Source: DASXMT01 sp036521415 (GTDB taxonomy: Bacteria > Actinomycetota > Acidimicrobiia > Acidimicrobiales > RAAP-2). From it: a stretch of DNA of 31,484 bases. The DNA lies in the NCBI GenBank assembly GCA_036521415.1, contig DATDHU010000050.1:1-31484 (forward strand), given 5' to 3'. Below are positions 7,827 to 15,546 of this stretch, piece by piece. The notes below the pieces were generated by a model. It did no database searches, was not told where the DNA came from, and was given only the letters and a program-made list of their open reading frames with translations. Made by a program: the position numbers and the translations under genes. Each line of letters begins with the position of its first letter. Position 1 is the first letter of the stretch.

Positions 7827-8506
7827 ACACGACCGGCGGCCTGGGGACTCCGGAACGAGAGGCCGAACCGGTCAAGCCGCGTCTGCGGGGCGTCCTGCAC
7901 GAGTGCGCCTTCTTCGCCTCCCTCGTGTCCGGCGCGGTCCTGGTCGCCCTGGCCCCAACTGTCGGTTCGGCCCTCGTCCTCGCCGTATACGCCTTGTCGA
8001 TCAGCGCATTGTTCGGCGTGAGCGCCCTCTTCCATCGGCATACCTGGGCTCCCGCCGGTCGTCGCCGGATGCGCCGTGTCGACCACTCGACGATCTACAT
8101 CGCCATCGCCGGGTCGTACACGGCCGTGGCCGGGATCGCCCTGGGCGGCTGGGCCCGCATCGCCGTGCTGTGCATCGTCTGGACCGGCGCCGTGATCGGC
8201 ATCACCCTTCGCCAGGCCTGGCTCGATGCGCCCAAGTGGGTCGTCGCCCTCCCCTATGTGGTTGTGGGGTGGTCGGCGGTGGTCGTCGTCCCCCAACTGG
8301 TGCATGCCCTGGGCGGCCTCGGATTCGGGCTGCTGGTGGCCGGCGGGCTGGCCTACTCGGTCGGCGCCCTCGTCTACGCCCGCAAGCGACCGAACCCGTT
8401 ACCAGGTGTGTTCGGCTACCACGAGGTGTTCCACGCCTGCACGATCATCGGCGCCGTGCTCCACTACGTGGTGATTGCCGCCTTCGTCCTGCCGCTGGCC
8501 GGCTGA
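7823..8506 (+). CDS. Hemolysin III / PAQR-family membrane protein
   Basis: A 227-residue integral membrane protein with about seven hydrophobic segments. Family marks are the Ser/His block SALFHRHTW, the Asp in RRVDHSTIYIAIAGSYT, and the C-terminal HEVFHACTIIGAVLHY with its HxxxH pair; these residues form the metal site proposed for the HlyIII/AdipoR superfamily. Bacterial members (YqfA, YplQ) are linked to membrane lipid homeostasis rather than real haemolysis. The ATG overlaps the amidotransferase stop by 4 bases, so it is the last gene of a coupled three-gene set. Confidence 0.9.
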   Translation: MNTTGGLGTPEREAEPVKPRLRGVLHECAFFASLVSGAVLVALAPTVGSALVLAVYALSISALFGVSALFHRHTWAPAGRRRMRRVDHSTIYIAIAGSYTAVAGIALGGWARIAVLCIVWTGAVIGITLRQAWLDAPKWVVALPYVVVGWSAVVVVPQLVHALGGLGFGLLVAGGLAYSVGALVYARKRPNPLPGVFGYHEVFHACTIIGAVLHYVVIAAFVLPLAG

Positions 8507-8905
8507 ACTCGGCCCGCCGGCCTCCTGCGTGGACCGGGTTAACTTCACTCTCCGTGAGGATCGATGGCGGGAGGATCGCCACCCTCATGCCTGCCGTCGG
8601 TCAACCGTCGAACGGTCTTTCGCGGGACCGGGCTCCCCGCCGGTCTTCCTCCTGCCCACGTCCCGGCGAATTGGGGACTCCGAACTCTGGCGATCCGCGC
8701 TCGCTTCGCCGAGACGTGGGCAGACCGACTACCGAGAGAGTCCTTTGCCGCCGACGGATCCTGCTGGCCGGGCGTCAGTTCTCCCCAGTTGGTGGCCGTT
8801 TATCAGGAAGGCGGCCAGTCACCTCCGCGGTCGTGCCCGACGCCGCATTCGAACCGGATCCAGCTCTGCAGCACCCCAGTCCCCGGAACGGTCCGTCCAA
8901 GGCGT
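8507..8905. other. 399-bp region with no recognisable gene
   Basis: This stretch lies between the convergent ends of the hemolysin III and aconitase genes. Frames that cross it on the plus strand (for example from 8475 and 8564) run antisense into aconitase, have no ribosome site and give translations I do not recognise. No tRNA-like cloverleaf, no strong hairpin with a T-run and no clear promoter were found. It is long for a convergent gap in this otherwise compact window and could be a decayed gene. Confidence 0.5.
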
Positions 8906-11608
8906 CTACGAGCGGGCCATCTGCCGCAGCATGTACGGGAGAATGCCTCCGTTACGGTAGTACTCGGCCTCCATCGGGGTGTCGATGCGCAGTCGGGCGG
9001 TGAACTCCACCACTCGGTCACCGTCGACGGCCCGCACGGCCACCTCTTTGGGCACCTCGCCGTCGTTGAGGGCAGAGACCCCCCTGACCTCGAACACCTC
9101 GTGCCCGGTCAGCCCGAGGCTGCCGGCGTTCTCACCATCGCCGAACTGCAGGGGCAGGACGCCCATGCCCACCAGGTTGGAGCGATGGATCCGCTCATAG
9201 CTCTCGGCCACGACCGCACGGACGCCGAGCAGCGAGGTCCCCTTGGCCGCCCAGTCCCGGGACGAGCCGGAGCCGTACTCCTTTCCAGCCAGTACGACCA
9301 GCGGCGTGCCCTCGGCGGCGTAGCGCATGGCCGCCTCGTAGATGCTGGTCTGCTCCCCGTCGGGCAGGTGGAGGGTGATCCCGCCCTCGGTCCCCGGCGC
9401 CAATTGGTTGCGTAAGCGGATGTTGGCGAAGGTCCCTCGCATCATGACCTCGTGGTTACCCCGACGGGCCCCGTAGGAGTTGAAGTCGATCCGTTCCACT
9501 CCGTGGTCGGCCAGATAACGGCCGGCCGGTGTGGACGGACCGATGTTGCCGGCCGGCGAGATGTGGTCGGTCGTGACACTGTCGCCGAGCACAGCGAGGA
9601 CGCGTGCGCCGTCCAGGTCGGTGACCGGTTCGGGTGCGGGGGCCAGACCTTCGAGGAACGTCGGCCGCAGCACGTAGGTGGAATCGCTGTTCCAGGCGAA
9701 CGTGTCGCCGGTGGCCGTCTCGACCGACTGCCACCGCTCGTCGCCGCCGAAGATGGCCCCGTAGCGCTGGCGGAACATGTCGGAGGTGAGCGAGGCGCGG
9801 ATGGCATCCGTGACCTCCTCGGCACTCGGCCACAGGTCGGCCAGGTAGACGGGCCGCCCGTCCGAGCCAGTGCCGAGGGAGTCGGTGTCCAGGTCGATGT
9901 CCATGGTGCCGGCCAAGGCGTAGGCCACGACCAGCGGCGGCGAGGCCAGGTAGTTCATTCGCACCTCGGGATGGATCCGACCCTCGAAGTTCCGATTCCC
10001 CGACAGCACCGAGACCACCGACAGGTCACCTGACTGGACGGCCTCGGACACCCCGGACAAGAGGGGCCCCGAGTTGCCGATACAGGTAGTGCAACCGAAG
10101 CCGACCAGGTCGAAACCGGCCTCGGCCAAGGGCTCGGTGAGCCCGGCCCGGTCGTAGTAGTCCATGACCACCCGGGAACCGGGGGCCAGACTCGTCTTCA
10201 CCCAGGGCTTGGGGCGCAGACCCTTGTCGACCGCCTTCTTGGCCAGCAGGCCGGCGGCCAGCATGACCTGGGGGTTGGAGGTGTTGGTGCAGCTGGTGAT
10301 GGCGGCCACCACCACATGGCCGTCCTCGATCTCGGCCGTCGACCCGTCGCCCAAGGTGGTGGACTGTGACTTCTTGTCCCTGGCCAGCGCGGTGCGGAAG
10401 GCACCGCCGGCATCGCTGAGCGACACCCGGTCCTGGGGCCGGGATGGTCCGGCGATGCTGGGCACCACCATGGACAAGTCGAGCTCGACGGTCTCGGAGA
10501 ACACGGGCTCTTCCTCGTCGGGGGCATGCCACAACCCCTGCTCCTTGGCGTAGGCCTCGACCAGGGCGACGTGGTCCTCGTCGCGCCCGGTGAACCGCAG
10601 GTAGTCGAGGGTCACCTGGTCAATGGGGAAGATGGCGCACGTCGCCCCGTACTCGGGGGACATGTTGCCGATGGTGGCCCGGTTCTCGAGCTGGACGGCG
10701 GCCACGCCCGGTCCGTAGAACTCGACGAACTTGCCTACCACGCCGTGCTTGCGAAGAAGCTCGGTGATAGTGAGCACGAGGTCGGTCGCGGTGGTGCCGG
10801 TCTGCATCTCGCCGGTCAGCCGGAACCCGACCACGGGGGGGAGGAGCATGGACAACGGCTGACCAAGCATGGCCGCCTCGGCCTCGATGCCCCCGACGCC
10901 CCACCCGAGGACGCCGAGCCCGTTGACCATTGTGGTGTGCGAGTCGGTCCCCACCAGGGTGTCGCAGTAGGCGCGGCCGTCGTCAGTGGCGAAGACCACC
11001 CGGGACAGGTACTCCAAATTGACCTGGTGGCAGATGCCCGCACCGGGGGGTACCACCCGGAAACCGTCGAAGGCCTCCTGGGCCCAGCGCAGGAGTTGGT
11101 AGCGCTCGATGTTGCGTTGGTACTCGATGTCCACGTTCTGGTCGTAGGCGGTCGGGGTCCCCGACACCTCGGCGATGACCGAGTGGTCGATGACCAGTTC
11201 CACGGGGACGAGCGGGTTGACCCGGGCCGGGTCGCCGCCGAGGACGCTCAACGCGTCGCGCATGGCCGCGAGGTCGACCACGCCGGGCACGCCGGTGAAG
11301 TCCTGCATGAGGACTCGCTCCGGGGTGAAGGCGATCTCGGCCGAGTCGGCACCTCCGAAGCCGTGTCGCTCGGGGTTCCGGGCCCAGTCGGCGACGGCCT
11401 CGACATCGCTGGCGTGGACGGTCAGTCCGTCCTCATGTCGGAGCAGGTTCTCCAACAGGACCTTGACCGAATAGGGGAGCCGGCCGACGGCGAAGCGGTC
11501 GGTCAACGCGTTGATGCGGTAGATCTCGTAGGTCCGATCGCCGACGGCGAGGTCGGCTCGGGCGCCGAAGCTGTTGGGACCGGCGGATGGGGAGGGGGAC
11601 TGTGCCAT
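8906..11608 (-). CDS. acnA: Aconitate hydratase A
   Basis: A 900-residue aconitase of the AcnA/IRP1 type, interconverting citrate and isocitrate in the TCA cycle. The three 4Fe-4S ligands are C440 (TSCTNTSNP) and C506/C509 (GFGCTTCIGNSGPL), matching IRP1 numbering closely. Other blocks are VLMQDFTGVPGVVDLAAMRD, DSHTTMVNGLGVLGWGVGG and the swivel-domain YGSGSSRDWAAKGTSLLGV. An in-frame ATG at 11653 exists, but the protein beginning MAQSPSPSAG at 11608 fits the family and has a -10-like CAGAAT 6 bases upstream. The gene is on its own strand segment, convergent with the gene-poor region and separated from the ABC genes by about 100 bp. Confidence 0.97.
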   Translation of the reverse strand: MAQSPSPSAGPNSFGARADLAVGDRTYEIYRINALTDRFAVGRLPYSVKVLLENLLRHEDGLTVHASDVEAVADWARNPERHGFGGADSAEIAFTPERVLMQDFTGVPGVVDLAAMRDALSVLGGDPARVNPLVPVELVIDHSVIAEVSGTPTAYDQNVDIEYQRNIERYQLLRWAQEAFDGFRVVPPGAGICHQVNLEYLSRVVFATDDGRAYCDTLVGTDSHTTMVNGLGVLGWGVGGIEAEAAMLGQPLSMLLPPVVGFRLTGEMQTGTTATDLVLTITELLRKHGVVGKFVEFYGPGVAAVQLENRATIGNMSPEYGATCAIFPIDQVTLDYLRFTGRDEDHVALVEAYAKEQGLWHAPDEEEPVFSETVELDLSMVVPSIAGPSRPQDRVSLSDAGGAFRTALARDKKSQSTTLGDGSTAEIEDGHVVVAAITSCTNTSNPQVMLAAGLLAKKAVDKGLRPKPWVKTSLAPGSRVVMDYYDRAGLTEPLAEAGFDLVGFGCTTCIGNSGPLLSGVSEAVQSGDLSVVSVLSGNRNFEGRIHPEVRMNYLASPPLVVAYALAGTMDIDLDTDSLGTGSDGRPVYLADLWPSAEEVTDAIRASLTSDMFRQRYGAIFGGDERWQSVETATGDTFAWNSDSTYVLRPTFLEGLAPAPEPVTDLDGARVLAVLGDSVTTDHISPAGNIGPSTPAGRYLADHGVERIDFNSYGARRGNHEVMMRGTFANIRLRNQLAPGTEGGITLHLPDGEQTSIYEAAMRYAAEGTPLVVLAGKEYGSGSSRDWAAKGTSLLGVRAVVAESYERIHRSNLVGMGVLPLQFGDGENAGSLGLTGHEVFEVRGVSALNDGEVPKEVAVRAVDGDRVVEFTARLRIDTPMEAEYYRNGGILPYMLRQMARS

Positions 11609-11614
11609 GACCCC

Positions 11615-11620
11615 ATTCTG
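11615..11620 (-). promoter_or_regulatory. Possible leaderless -10 box of acnA
   Basis: CAGAAT on the minus strand lies 6 bases before the ATG at 11608, the same spacing as the better TANNNT boxes elsewhere in the window. The first base departs from the pattern and no -35 is evident, so support is weak. Confidence 0.3.
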
Positions 11621-11705
11621 CTCGCCCCGACCGCGATCGGCTACCTGGCCCAACGCCGCACCGAACCGGTTGGAGCGTCGGCGTCGGCCGGTCCGCTCTC
11701 GGGGC

Positions 11706-12536
11706 TCAGGTCCGGGTCCGGTAGCGCCAGACGGCCAGCGGCATGAGGACGGCCAGAAGCCCGATCGTCCAGGCCAGAGCCTGGATCACCCAGGTCGCCG
11801 TCGATCCTCCGATCATCAGTCCTCGGCAGGCTGAGACGACCACGCTCACCGGTTGATAGGTGGCGAACCCCTGCAGCCAGCCGGGCATGAAGGCCACCGG
11901 GACGAAGGCGGACGAGGCGAAGATCAGGGGGAAGAGGATGGGGAACGAGATGACCTGGGCCGTCTCGCTATTGGAGGCGGACAGGCCAACCACGGCGAAT
12001 CCCCACGACAATGCGTAAGCGAACAGCAGGATGATGCCGATGCCCGCCAGGTAGGGGAGGACGCCGGTGGAGGGACGGAACCCGACGGCGAACCCCACGA
12101 TGGTGACGATGATCACGACAAAGACGTTGCGCACCAGGTCGGCGGTGGTGCGCCCGGCCAGGACGGCCGACCGGGCCATGGGCAGCGCCCGGAAGCGCTC
12201 GATCAAGCCCTTTTGGAGGTCCTCGGCCAACCCCACGCTGGTGCTCACCGCGCCGAAGGCCACCGTCTGGACGAAGATCCCCGGCATCAGGTAGTTCACG
12301 TAGCTGACGCCGTTGGGAGGGTGGATGGCGCCCGCGAACACGTACCGGAACAGCAGCACGAACATGATCGGCTGCACCGTGGAGAAAAAGAGCGCTTCGG
12401 GGATGCGGGTATAGGCGATCAGGTTCCGCTTGGCCACAGTCCAGGTGTCGGCGAGGGCCCACCTCAAGCGGGCTCCCGGGCCGGTGGCCAGGGGCGCCCC
12501 GGTGAGGGTGGGGACGGTGATGGCGGTGGTGGTCAT
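11706..12536 (-). CDS. ABC-2 type exporter permease (DrrB-like)
   Basis: A 276-residue membrane protein with about six transmembrane segments. The conserved ABC-2 region includes LMPGIFVQTVAFGAVSTSVG, an amphipathic DLQKGLIERFRALPMARS, and a late FPLIFASSAFVPVAFMPGWL followed by a periplasmic loop, as in DrrB and similar drug or polyketide exporters. The ATG overlaps the stop of the ATPase gene (ATGA), so the two are coupled and probably form an A2B2 transporter. The exported substrate is unknown. The probable regulator is the MarR protein encoded divergently. Confidence 0.9.
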   Translation of the reverse strand: MTTTAITVPTLTGAPLATGPGARLRWALADTWTVAKRNLIAYTRIPEALFFSTVQPIMFVLLFRYVFAGAIHPPNGVSYVNYLMPGIFVQTVAFGAVSTSVGLAEDLQKGLIERFRALPMARSAVLAGRTTADLVRNVFVVIIVTIVGFAVGFRPSTGVLPYLAGIGIILLFAYALSWGFAVVGLSASNSETAQVISFPILFPLIFASSAFVPVAFMPGWLQGFATYQPVSVVVSACRGLMIGGSTATWVIQALAWTIGLLAVLMPLAVWRYRTRT

Positions 12537-13600
12537 GGCCTTCCTCCGGAATGGACGGTCTGGGCTGGTTCGAGCTCCGCAGGGGACTCGGCTGCCAGGT
12601 CGGTGGTGCCCGGGGACCCGTCGCCCTCGACTGTCGCCTCCCCGTTCTCGTCGTCGGTCTCGGCCCGCCGGCCGGTCAGGGCCAGGAAGACGTCGTCGAG
12701 GCTGGGCTCGCGGAGGGTGAAGGCGGTGGGGACGATTCCCTGTTGGTCGAGCGACCGCAGTGCCTCCATGGCCGCCTCGGCCCCGTTCTCCACGGTGACC
12801 TCTACGACCGTGCCGTTGGCGTTGGGGGCATGCGATCCCACGGCGGCCAACACGGCCCTCGCCCGTGCCGCATCGTCATGGGAGTGGAGGCCGACTTCGA
12901 GGACGGTGGCGCCCAGGTCGGCCTTCAGCTGGGCCGGGGACCCCTCGGCGATCACCCGCCCGTGGTCGACCACGGACAGCTGGCTGGCCAGACGATCGGC
13001 CTCCTCCAGGTACTGCGTGGTGAGGAGCACGGTGGTGCCGGCTTCGACCAGTCCCTCGATCACCTCCCAGAGGTCGTTGCGGCTCTGGGGGTCGAGGCCG
13101 GTGGTGGGCTCATCCAGGAACAGCACGGTGGGTCGAGCGACGAGGGCGGCGGCCAGGTCGAGCCGGCGCCGCATGCCTCCGGAATACGTCTTGAGGGCGC
13201 GGTCGCCGGCGTCGCTCAGCTGGAACTGGTCGAGCAGCTCGCTGGCCCGCGCCGCCACCGCTTTTCGCGGCAGGTGGTTCAGGCGCCCGACCATGTCCAG
13301 GTTCTCGCGCCCGGTGAGGTTCTCATCGACCGCTGCGTACTGACCGGCCAGGCCGATGAGCGAGCGAACCAGAGCGGCTTCTTTGGTCACATCGTGGCCG
13401 AGCACCCGGGCCATGCCGGAGTCGGGCTTGATGATGGTGGTCAGCACTCGCACGGCCGTGGTCTTCCCCGCGCCGTTCGGACCCAGCAACCCGAACACCG
13501 TCCCCTCCTCGACGGCGAAGCTCACGCCGTCGAGGGCGCGTACCTCCCGCTTCCCGGAGAAGATCTTCTTGAGGTCTCGGGCCTCGATTGCCTCTGTCAT
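12533..13600 (-). CDS. ABC exporter ATP-binding protein (DrrA-like)
   Basis: A 355-residue ATPase. Walker A is G40-P-N-G-A-G-K-T47, the signature is YSGGMRRR (S140-R144), and Walker B is VLFLDE (D163, E164) followed by PTTGLDPQSR and the H-loop region. Beyond about residue 235 is the DrrA-type C-terminal extension, which contacts the permease in known homologues; the acidic tail rich in Glu and Asp is variable. A Shine-Dalgarno (GGAGACGGGGA) lies just before the ATG. Transcription probably starts about 130 bases upstream at the shared marR operator, leaving a moderately long leader. Confidence 0.93.
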   Translation of the reverse strand: MTEAIEARDLKKIFSGKREVRALDGVSFAVEEGTVFGLLGPNGAGKTTAVRVLTTIIKPDSGMARVLGHDVTKEAALVRSLIGLAGQYAAVDENLTGRENLDMVGRLNHLPRKAVAARASELLDQFQLSDAGDRALKTYSGGMRRRLDLAAALVARPTVLFLDEPTTGLDPQSRNDLWEVIEGLVEAGTTVLLTTQYLEEADRLASQLSVVDHGRVIAEGSPAQLKADLGATVLEVGLHSHDDAARARAVLAAVGSHAPNANGTVVEVTVENGAEAAMEALRSLDQQGIVPTAFTLREPSLDDVFLALTGRRAETDDENGEATVEGDGSPGTTDLAAESPAELEPAQTVHSGGRP

Positions 13601-13702
13601 GACGTCCCCGTCTCCGTGTCATTTGCCTGCTGTGGTCGTGCCGGTGGCCAGCATGGCGTCGGCGTCCGCCCGGCGCTCGTCAGCCTGGCGATACCGCCGT
13701 GA

Positions 13703-13714
13703 GCTGCATGCAGC
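13703..13714. promoter_or_regulatory. 12-bp perfect palindrome in the exporter leader
   Basis: GCTGCATGCAGC is perfectly self-complementary. It lies 23 bp from the main operator, inside the transcribed leader of the ABC operon. It differs in sequence from the operator, so it is not obviously a second site for the same repressor. Confidence 0.3.
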
Positions 13715-13737
13715 CCAGGAGTACCTTTACTTCTGGA

Positions 13738-13756
13738 TATCTTAAAAACTAAGATA
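13738..13756. promoter_or_regulatory. Inverted-repeat operator between the ABC exporter and marR
   Basis: TATCTTA (13738-13744), a 5-base AAAAC spacer, and TAAGATA (13750-13756) form a perfect 7-5-7 palindrome in an AT-rich patch that stands out in this GC-rich genome. It covers the -10 box of both divergent promoters. Size and symmetry fit a MarR-family dimer, and the adjacent divergent gene encodes a MarR protein, so auto-repression together with exporter repression is the simplest model. That this protein binds here is inference. Confidence 0.75.
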
Positions 13757-13768
13757 GCACCGTGTCAA
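13739..13768 (-). promoter_or_regulatory. Promoter of the ABC exporter operon
   Basis: On the minus strand a perfect TTGACA (13768 to 13763) is followed after 18 bp by TAAGAT (13744 to 13739). The -35 lies within the first codons of the divergent marR gene and the -10 lies within the operator, so a bound repressor would block it directly. Confidence 0.65.
13750..13755 (+). promoter_or_regulatory. Leaderless -10 box of marR
   Basis: TAAGAT ends 6 bases before the GTG start at 13762, so the transcript should begin at or next to the start codon; no Shine-Dalgarno is present. A weak TTACTT sits 17 bp upstream. The box is part of the right arm of the operator. Confidence 0.6.
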
Positions 13769-14289
13769 AACGCCGGTGGACCACCACGGAACGGGCGAAG
13801 GCTGCGTCCCGCGCCGGTGACTGGCTCGAGACCGTGCCGGATGGATCGTCGGAGGGTTCTCCCCATCCGGCCCTCGCCGCGGCCATGCGTAGCTATCAGG
13901 TCGCCCTGGACGTCTTCGACGATGCCGTGGCCGAGAAGCTCGGGCTCAACCGTACCGACTTCCGCTGTGTGGACATCCTCGACCAGGGACAGCCGATGAC
14001 CGCCGGTGCTCTGGCCCAGGCGACCCGGCTGACCAGTGGAGCCATCACCTTTGCGCTCGATCGTCTGGAGCGGGCCGGGTTCGTCCGCCGGTTCCGGGAC
14101 GCCACCGATCGGCGCCGGGTCCTTGTCGAGCTGGTCCCGGCGGCCCAACGTCAGGCGGCCCGGTTCCACGCACCGTTGGTACGCGACGCTCGAGCGACCA
14201 TGGCCAAGTACACGGCGGCCGAGCTGGCCGTGATCTGTGATTTTCTGGTCGCCGCCCGCGAGCTCTACGAGAAGCACGTCCCCGAGTAG
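13762..14289 (+). CDS. MarR-family transcriptional regulator
   Basis: A 175-residue winged-helix protein. The fold follows the MarR plan: helical start (about residues 40-70, AMRSYQVALDVFDDAVAEKLGLN), the DNA-reading helices in LDQGQPMTAGALAQATRLTSGAITFALDRLERAGFV, and the wing RRFRDATDRRRVLVELVPAA with its conserved Asp-Arg-Arg-Arg. Members are dimeric repressors released by small ligands, often drugs or phenolics, that the neighbouring transporter exports. It is divergent from the ABC operon with a shared perfect operator. The N-terminal 40 residues precede the domain and are basic then Gly/Pro-rich. The ligand is unknown. Confidence 0.92.
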   Translation: MSKRRWTTTERAKAASRAGDWLETVPDGSSEGSPHPALAAAMRSYQVALDVFDDAVAEKLGLNRTDFRCVDILDQGQPMTAGALAQATRLTSGAITFALDRLERAGFVRRFRDATDRRRVLVELVPAAQRQAARFHAPLVRDARATMAKYTAAELAVICDFLVAARELYEKHVPE

Positions 14290-14301
14290 GCGAGCCACGG
14301 C

Positions 14302-14338
14302 GCCGGCCGGGCCCGAGGGACCTCCCGTTTCGGCCGGC
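14302..14338. terminator. Bidirectional hairpin between marR and the aldo/keto reductase
   Basis: GCCGGCCG (14302-14309) pairs with CGGCCGGC (14331-14338); the 21-base loop contains a smaller GAGG/CCTC hairpin. It sits between two convergent stops, as expected for a shared terminator, but has no clear T-run on either side. Confidence 0.45.
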
Positions 14339-14351
14339 TGGCGCAACCCGC

Positions 14352-15215
14352 TCAGCCGGTCAGGGCGGCAACCTCTTCGGCGGTGAGGTGCACATCGGCC
14401 GCGGCCACGTTCTCCTCCAGGTGGGCGACCGACGAGGTCCCAGGGATGGGCAGGATGGCCGGCGACCGGTCGAGCAGCCAGGCCAGCGCCACCTGGCTCG
14501 GCGTGCAACTCCTGGCCCGGGCGATGTCGGCCACCGTCCCCGAGGTGAGAGTCCCGCCGTCGACCGGACGCCAGGGAATGAAGACGATGTCCTCGATCTC
14601 GCAGACGGCGAGCACAGCCTCGGCCGATCGGTCGGTGAGGTTGAACATGTTCTGTACCGAGACGATCGGAACGATCCGCATGGCCAGATGCAACTCCGCC
14701 TCCGTGACGTTGGACAGTCCGATGTGGCGGATCTTGCCCTCGTCCTTCAGCGCGGCGAGCGTGCCCACCGAGTCCTCCAGCCGGACCTTCGGGTCGGGGC
14801 GATGGAATTGGTAGAGGGGAATCTGATCGAGCTTCAGTCGCTTGAGGCTGCCTTCGCAGACCTCACGCAGGTGCTCGGGCCGGCCGTCGGCGTCCCAGAC
14901 GTTCGGTCCAGGCCGGACCAATCCGCCCTTGCTCGCAATGACCAGATCCTCAGGATAGGGGTGGAGGGCGTCGGCGATAATCTCCTCACTGACGTGGGGC
15001 CCATAGCTGTCGGCCGTGTCGATGAAGTTGACCCCGAGCTCCACCGCCCGGCGCAGGACTGCGATGCAAGCGTCTCGGTCGGCGGGAGGGCCCCAGATCC
15101 CCGGCCCCGTGATGCGCATAGCGCCAAAGCCCATGCGCCGGACGGTCAGGTCCCCACCCACTCCGATGGTCCCCGAGCGCTCTGCTGGCGGTACTGACGA
15201 ATTGTCTGTGGTCAT
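14352..15215 (-). CDS. Aldo/keto reductase
   Basis: A 287-residue NADPH-dependent oxidoreductase with a TIM-barrel fold. The catalytic tetrad is D66 and Y71 (FIDTADSYG), K96 (VIASKGG) and H138 (YQFHRPDP). The C-terminal cofactor region is AILPIPGTSSVAHLEENVAA. It has the MGFGAMRITGPGIWG start of the actinobacterial group that reduces small aldehydes; the substrate is unknown. The frame is open up to 15404, but that would read through the tRNA promoter side; the ATG at 15215 has a TACAAT box 7 bases before it and matches the family N-terminus. It is transcribed in the same direction as tRNA-Arg, which lies upstream. Confidence 0.9.
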   Translation of the reverse strand: MTTDNSSVPPAERSGTIGVGGDLTVRRMGFGAMRITGPGIWGPPADRDACIAVLRRAVELGVNFIDTADSYGPHVSEEIIADALHPYPEDLVIASKGGLVRPGPNVWDADGRPEHLREVCEGSLKRLKLDQIPLYQFHRPDPKVRLEDSVGTLAALKDEGKIRHIGLSNVTEAELHLAMRIVPIVSVQNMFNLTDRSAEAVLAVCEIEDIVFIPWRPVDGGTLTSGTVADIARARSCTPSQVALAWLLDRSPAILPIPGTSSVAHLEENVAAADVHLTAEEVAALTG

Positions 15216-15222
15216 GAATCCG

Positions 15223-15228
15223 ATTGTA
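15223..15228 (-). promoter_or_regulatory. Leaderless -10 box of the aldo/keto reductase gene
   Basis: TACAAT on the minus strand, one base from the consensus, ends 7 bases before the ATG at 15215. There is no Shine-Dalgarno and no clear -35. Confidence 0.55.
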
Positions 15229-15334
15229 AGCACCTCGGTTTCTCTTCGTCGGAGCCGACCTTCGATTGGGAGGTGAGCCTGCTGAACGACGCCAAGGTCG
15301 GGGTCACTGCGTCCCCAGGGAGATCGACTGTCAG

Positions 15335-15361
15335 TTGCGACGCAGCCGATTGCGACGCAGC
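15335..15361. repeat. Two 12-bp direct repeats, period 15
   Basis: TTGCGACGCAGC occurs at 15335-15346 and 15350-15361, directly downstream of the tRNA-Arg gene. Their role is unknown; they may simply be a local duplication. Confidence 0.6.
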
Positions 15362-15375
15362 GCCCTGGGCATTTG

Positions 15376-15447
15376 CGCCCTCGGCAGGACTCGAACCTGC
15401 GCACACGGCTCCGGAGGCCGATGCTCTATCCGCTGAGCTACGAGGGC
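15376..15447 (-). tRNA. tRNA-Arg, anticodon CCG
   Basis: On the minus strand the 72 bases fold as a full cloverleaf. The 7-bp acceptor pairs GCCCTCG with CGAGGGC and leaves discriminator G. The D arm is GCTC/GAGC with an 8-base loop; the anticodon loop is CTCCGGA with CCG at positions 34-36; the variable loop has 4 bases; the T arm pairs GCAGG with CCTGC around TTCGAGT. CCA is not encoded. Base pair 27-43 is a T-T mismatch. It reads CGG codons, which are frequent here. The gene encoding its synthetase, argS, starts 100 bp away on the opposite strand. Confidence 0.96.
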
Positions 15448-15529
15448 ATATGACGGTGCCAGTCATCGGGCCGCACCGTCACCGGACCGACCACTCTACT
15501 TCGATGTCCAGCCCAGTCCCGGAACGTCC

Positions 15530-15535
15530 TATCCT
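15530..15535 (+). promoter_or_regulatory. Probable -10 box of argS
   Basis: TATCCT ends 11 bases before the ATG at 15547, leaving room for only a 4-5 base leader. No Shine-Dalgarno is seen. Upstream lies the oppositely oriented tRNA-Arg gene, so the 99-bp gap must hold both promoters. Confidence 0.45.
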
Positions 15536-15546
15536 CGGGGCGCAAC

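Noticed and set aside
8564..9415. A 283-codon plus-strand frame
   Set aside because: More than half is antisense to acnA; the rest has no known motif.
13601..13737. A short minus-strand frame in the exporter leader (ending near 13620)
   Set aside because: It is open with gene-like composition but the only start codon leaves 11 residues; it may be chance or a relic.
15212..15466. An 84-codon minus-strand frame across the tRNA-Arg
   Set aside because: Its peptide (PRSSADRASASGA...) is the familiar false translation of a tRNA gene.
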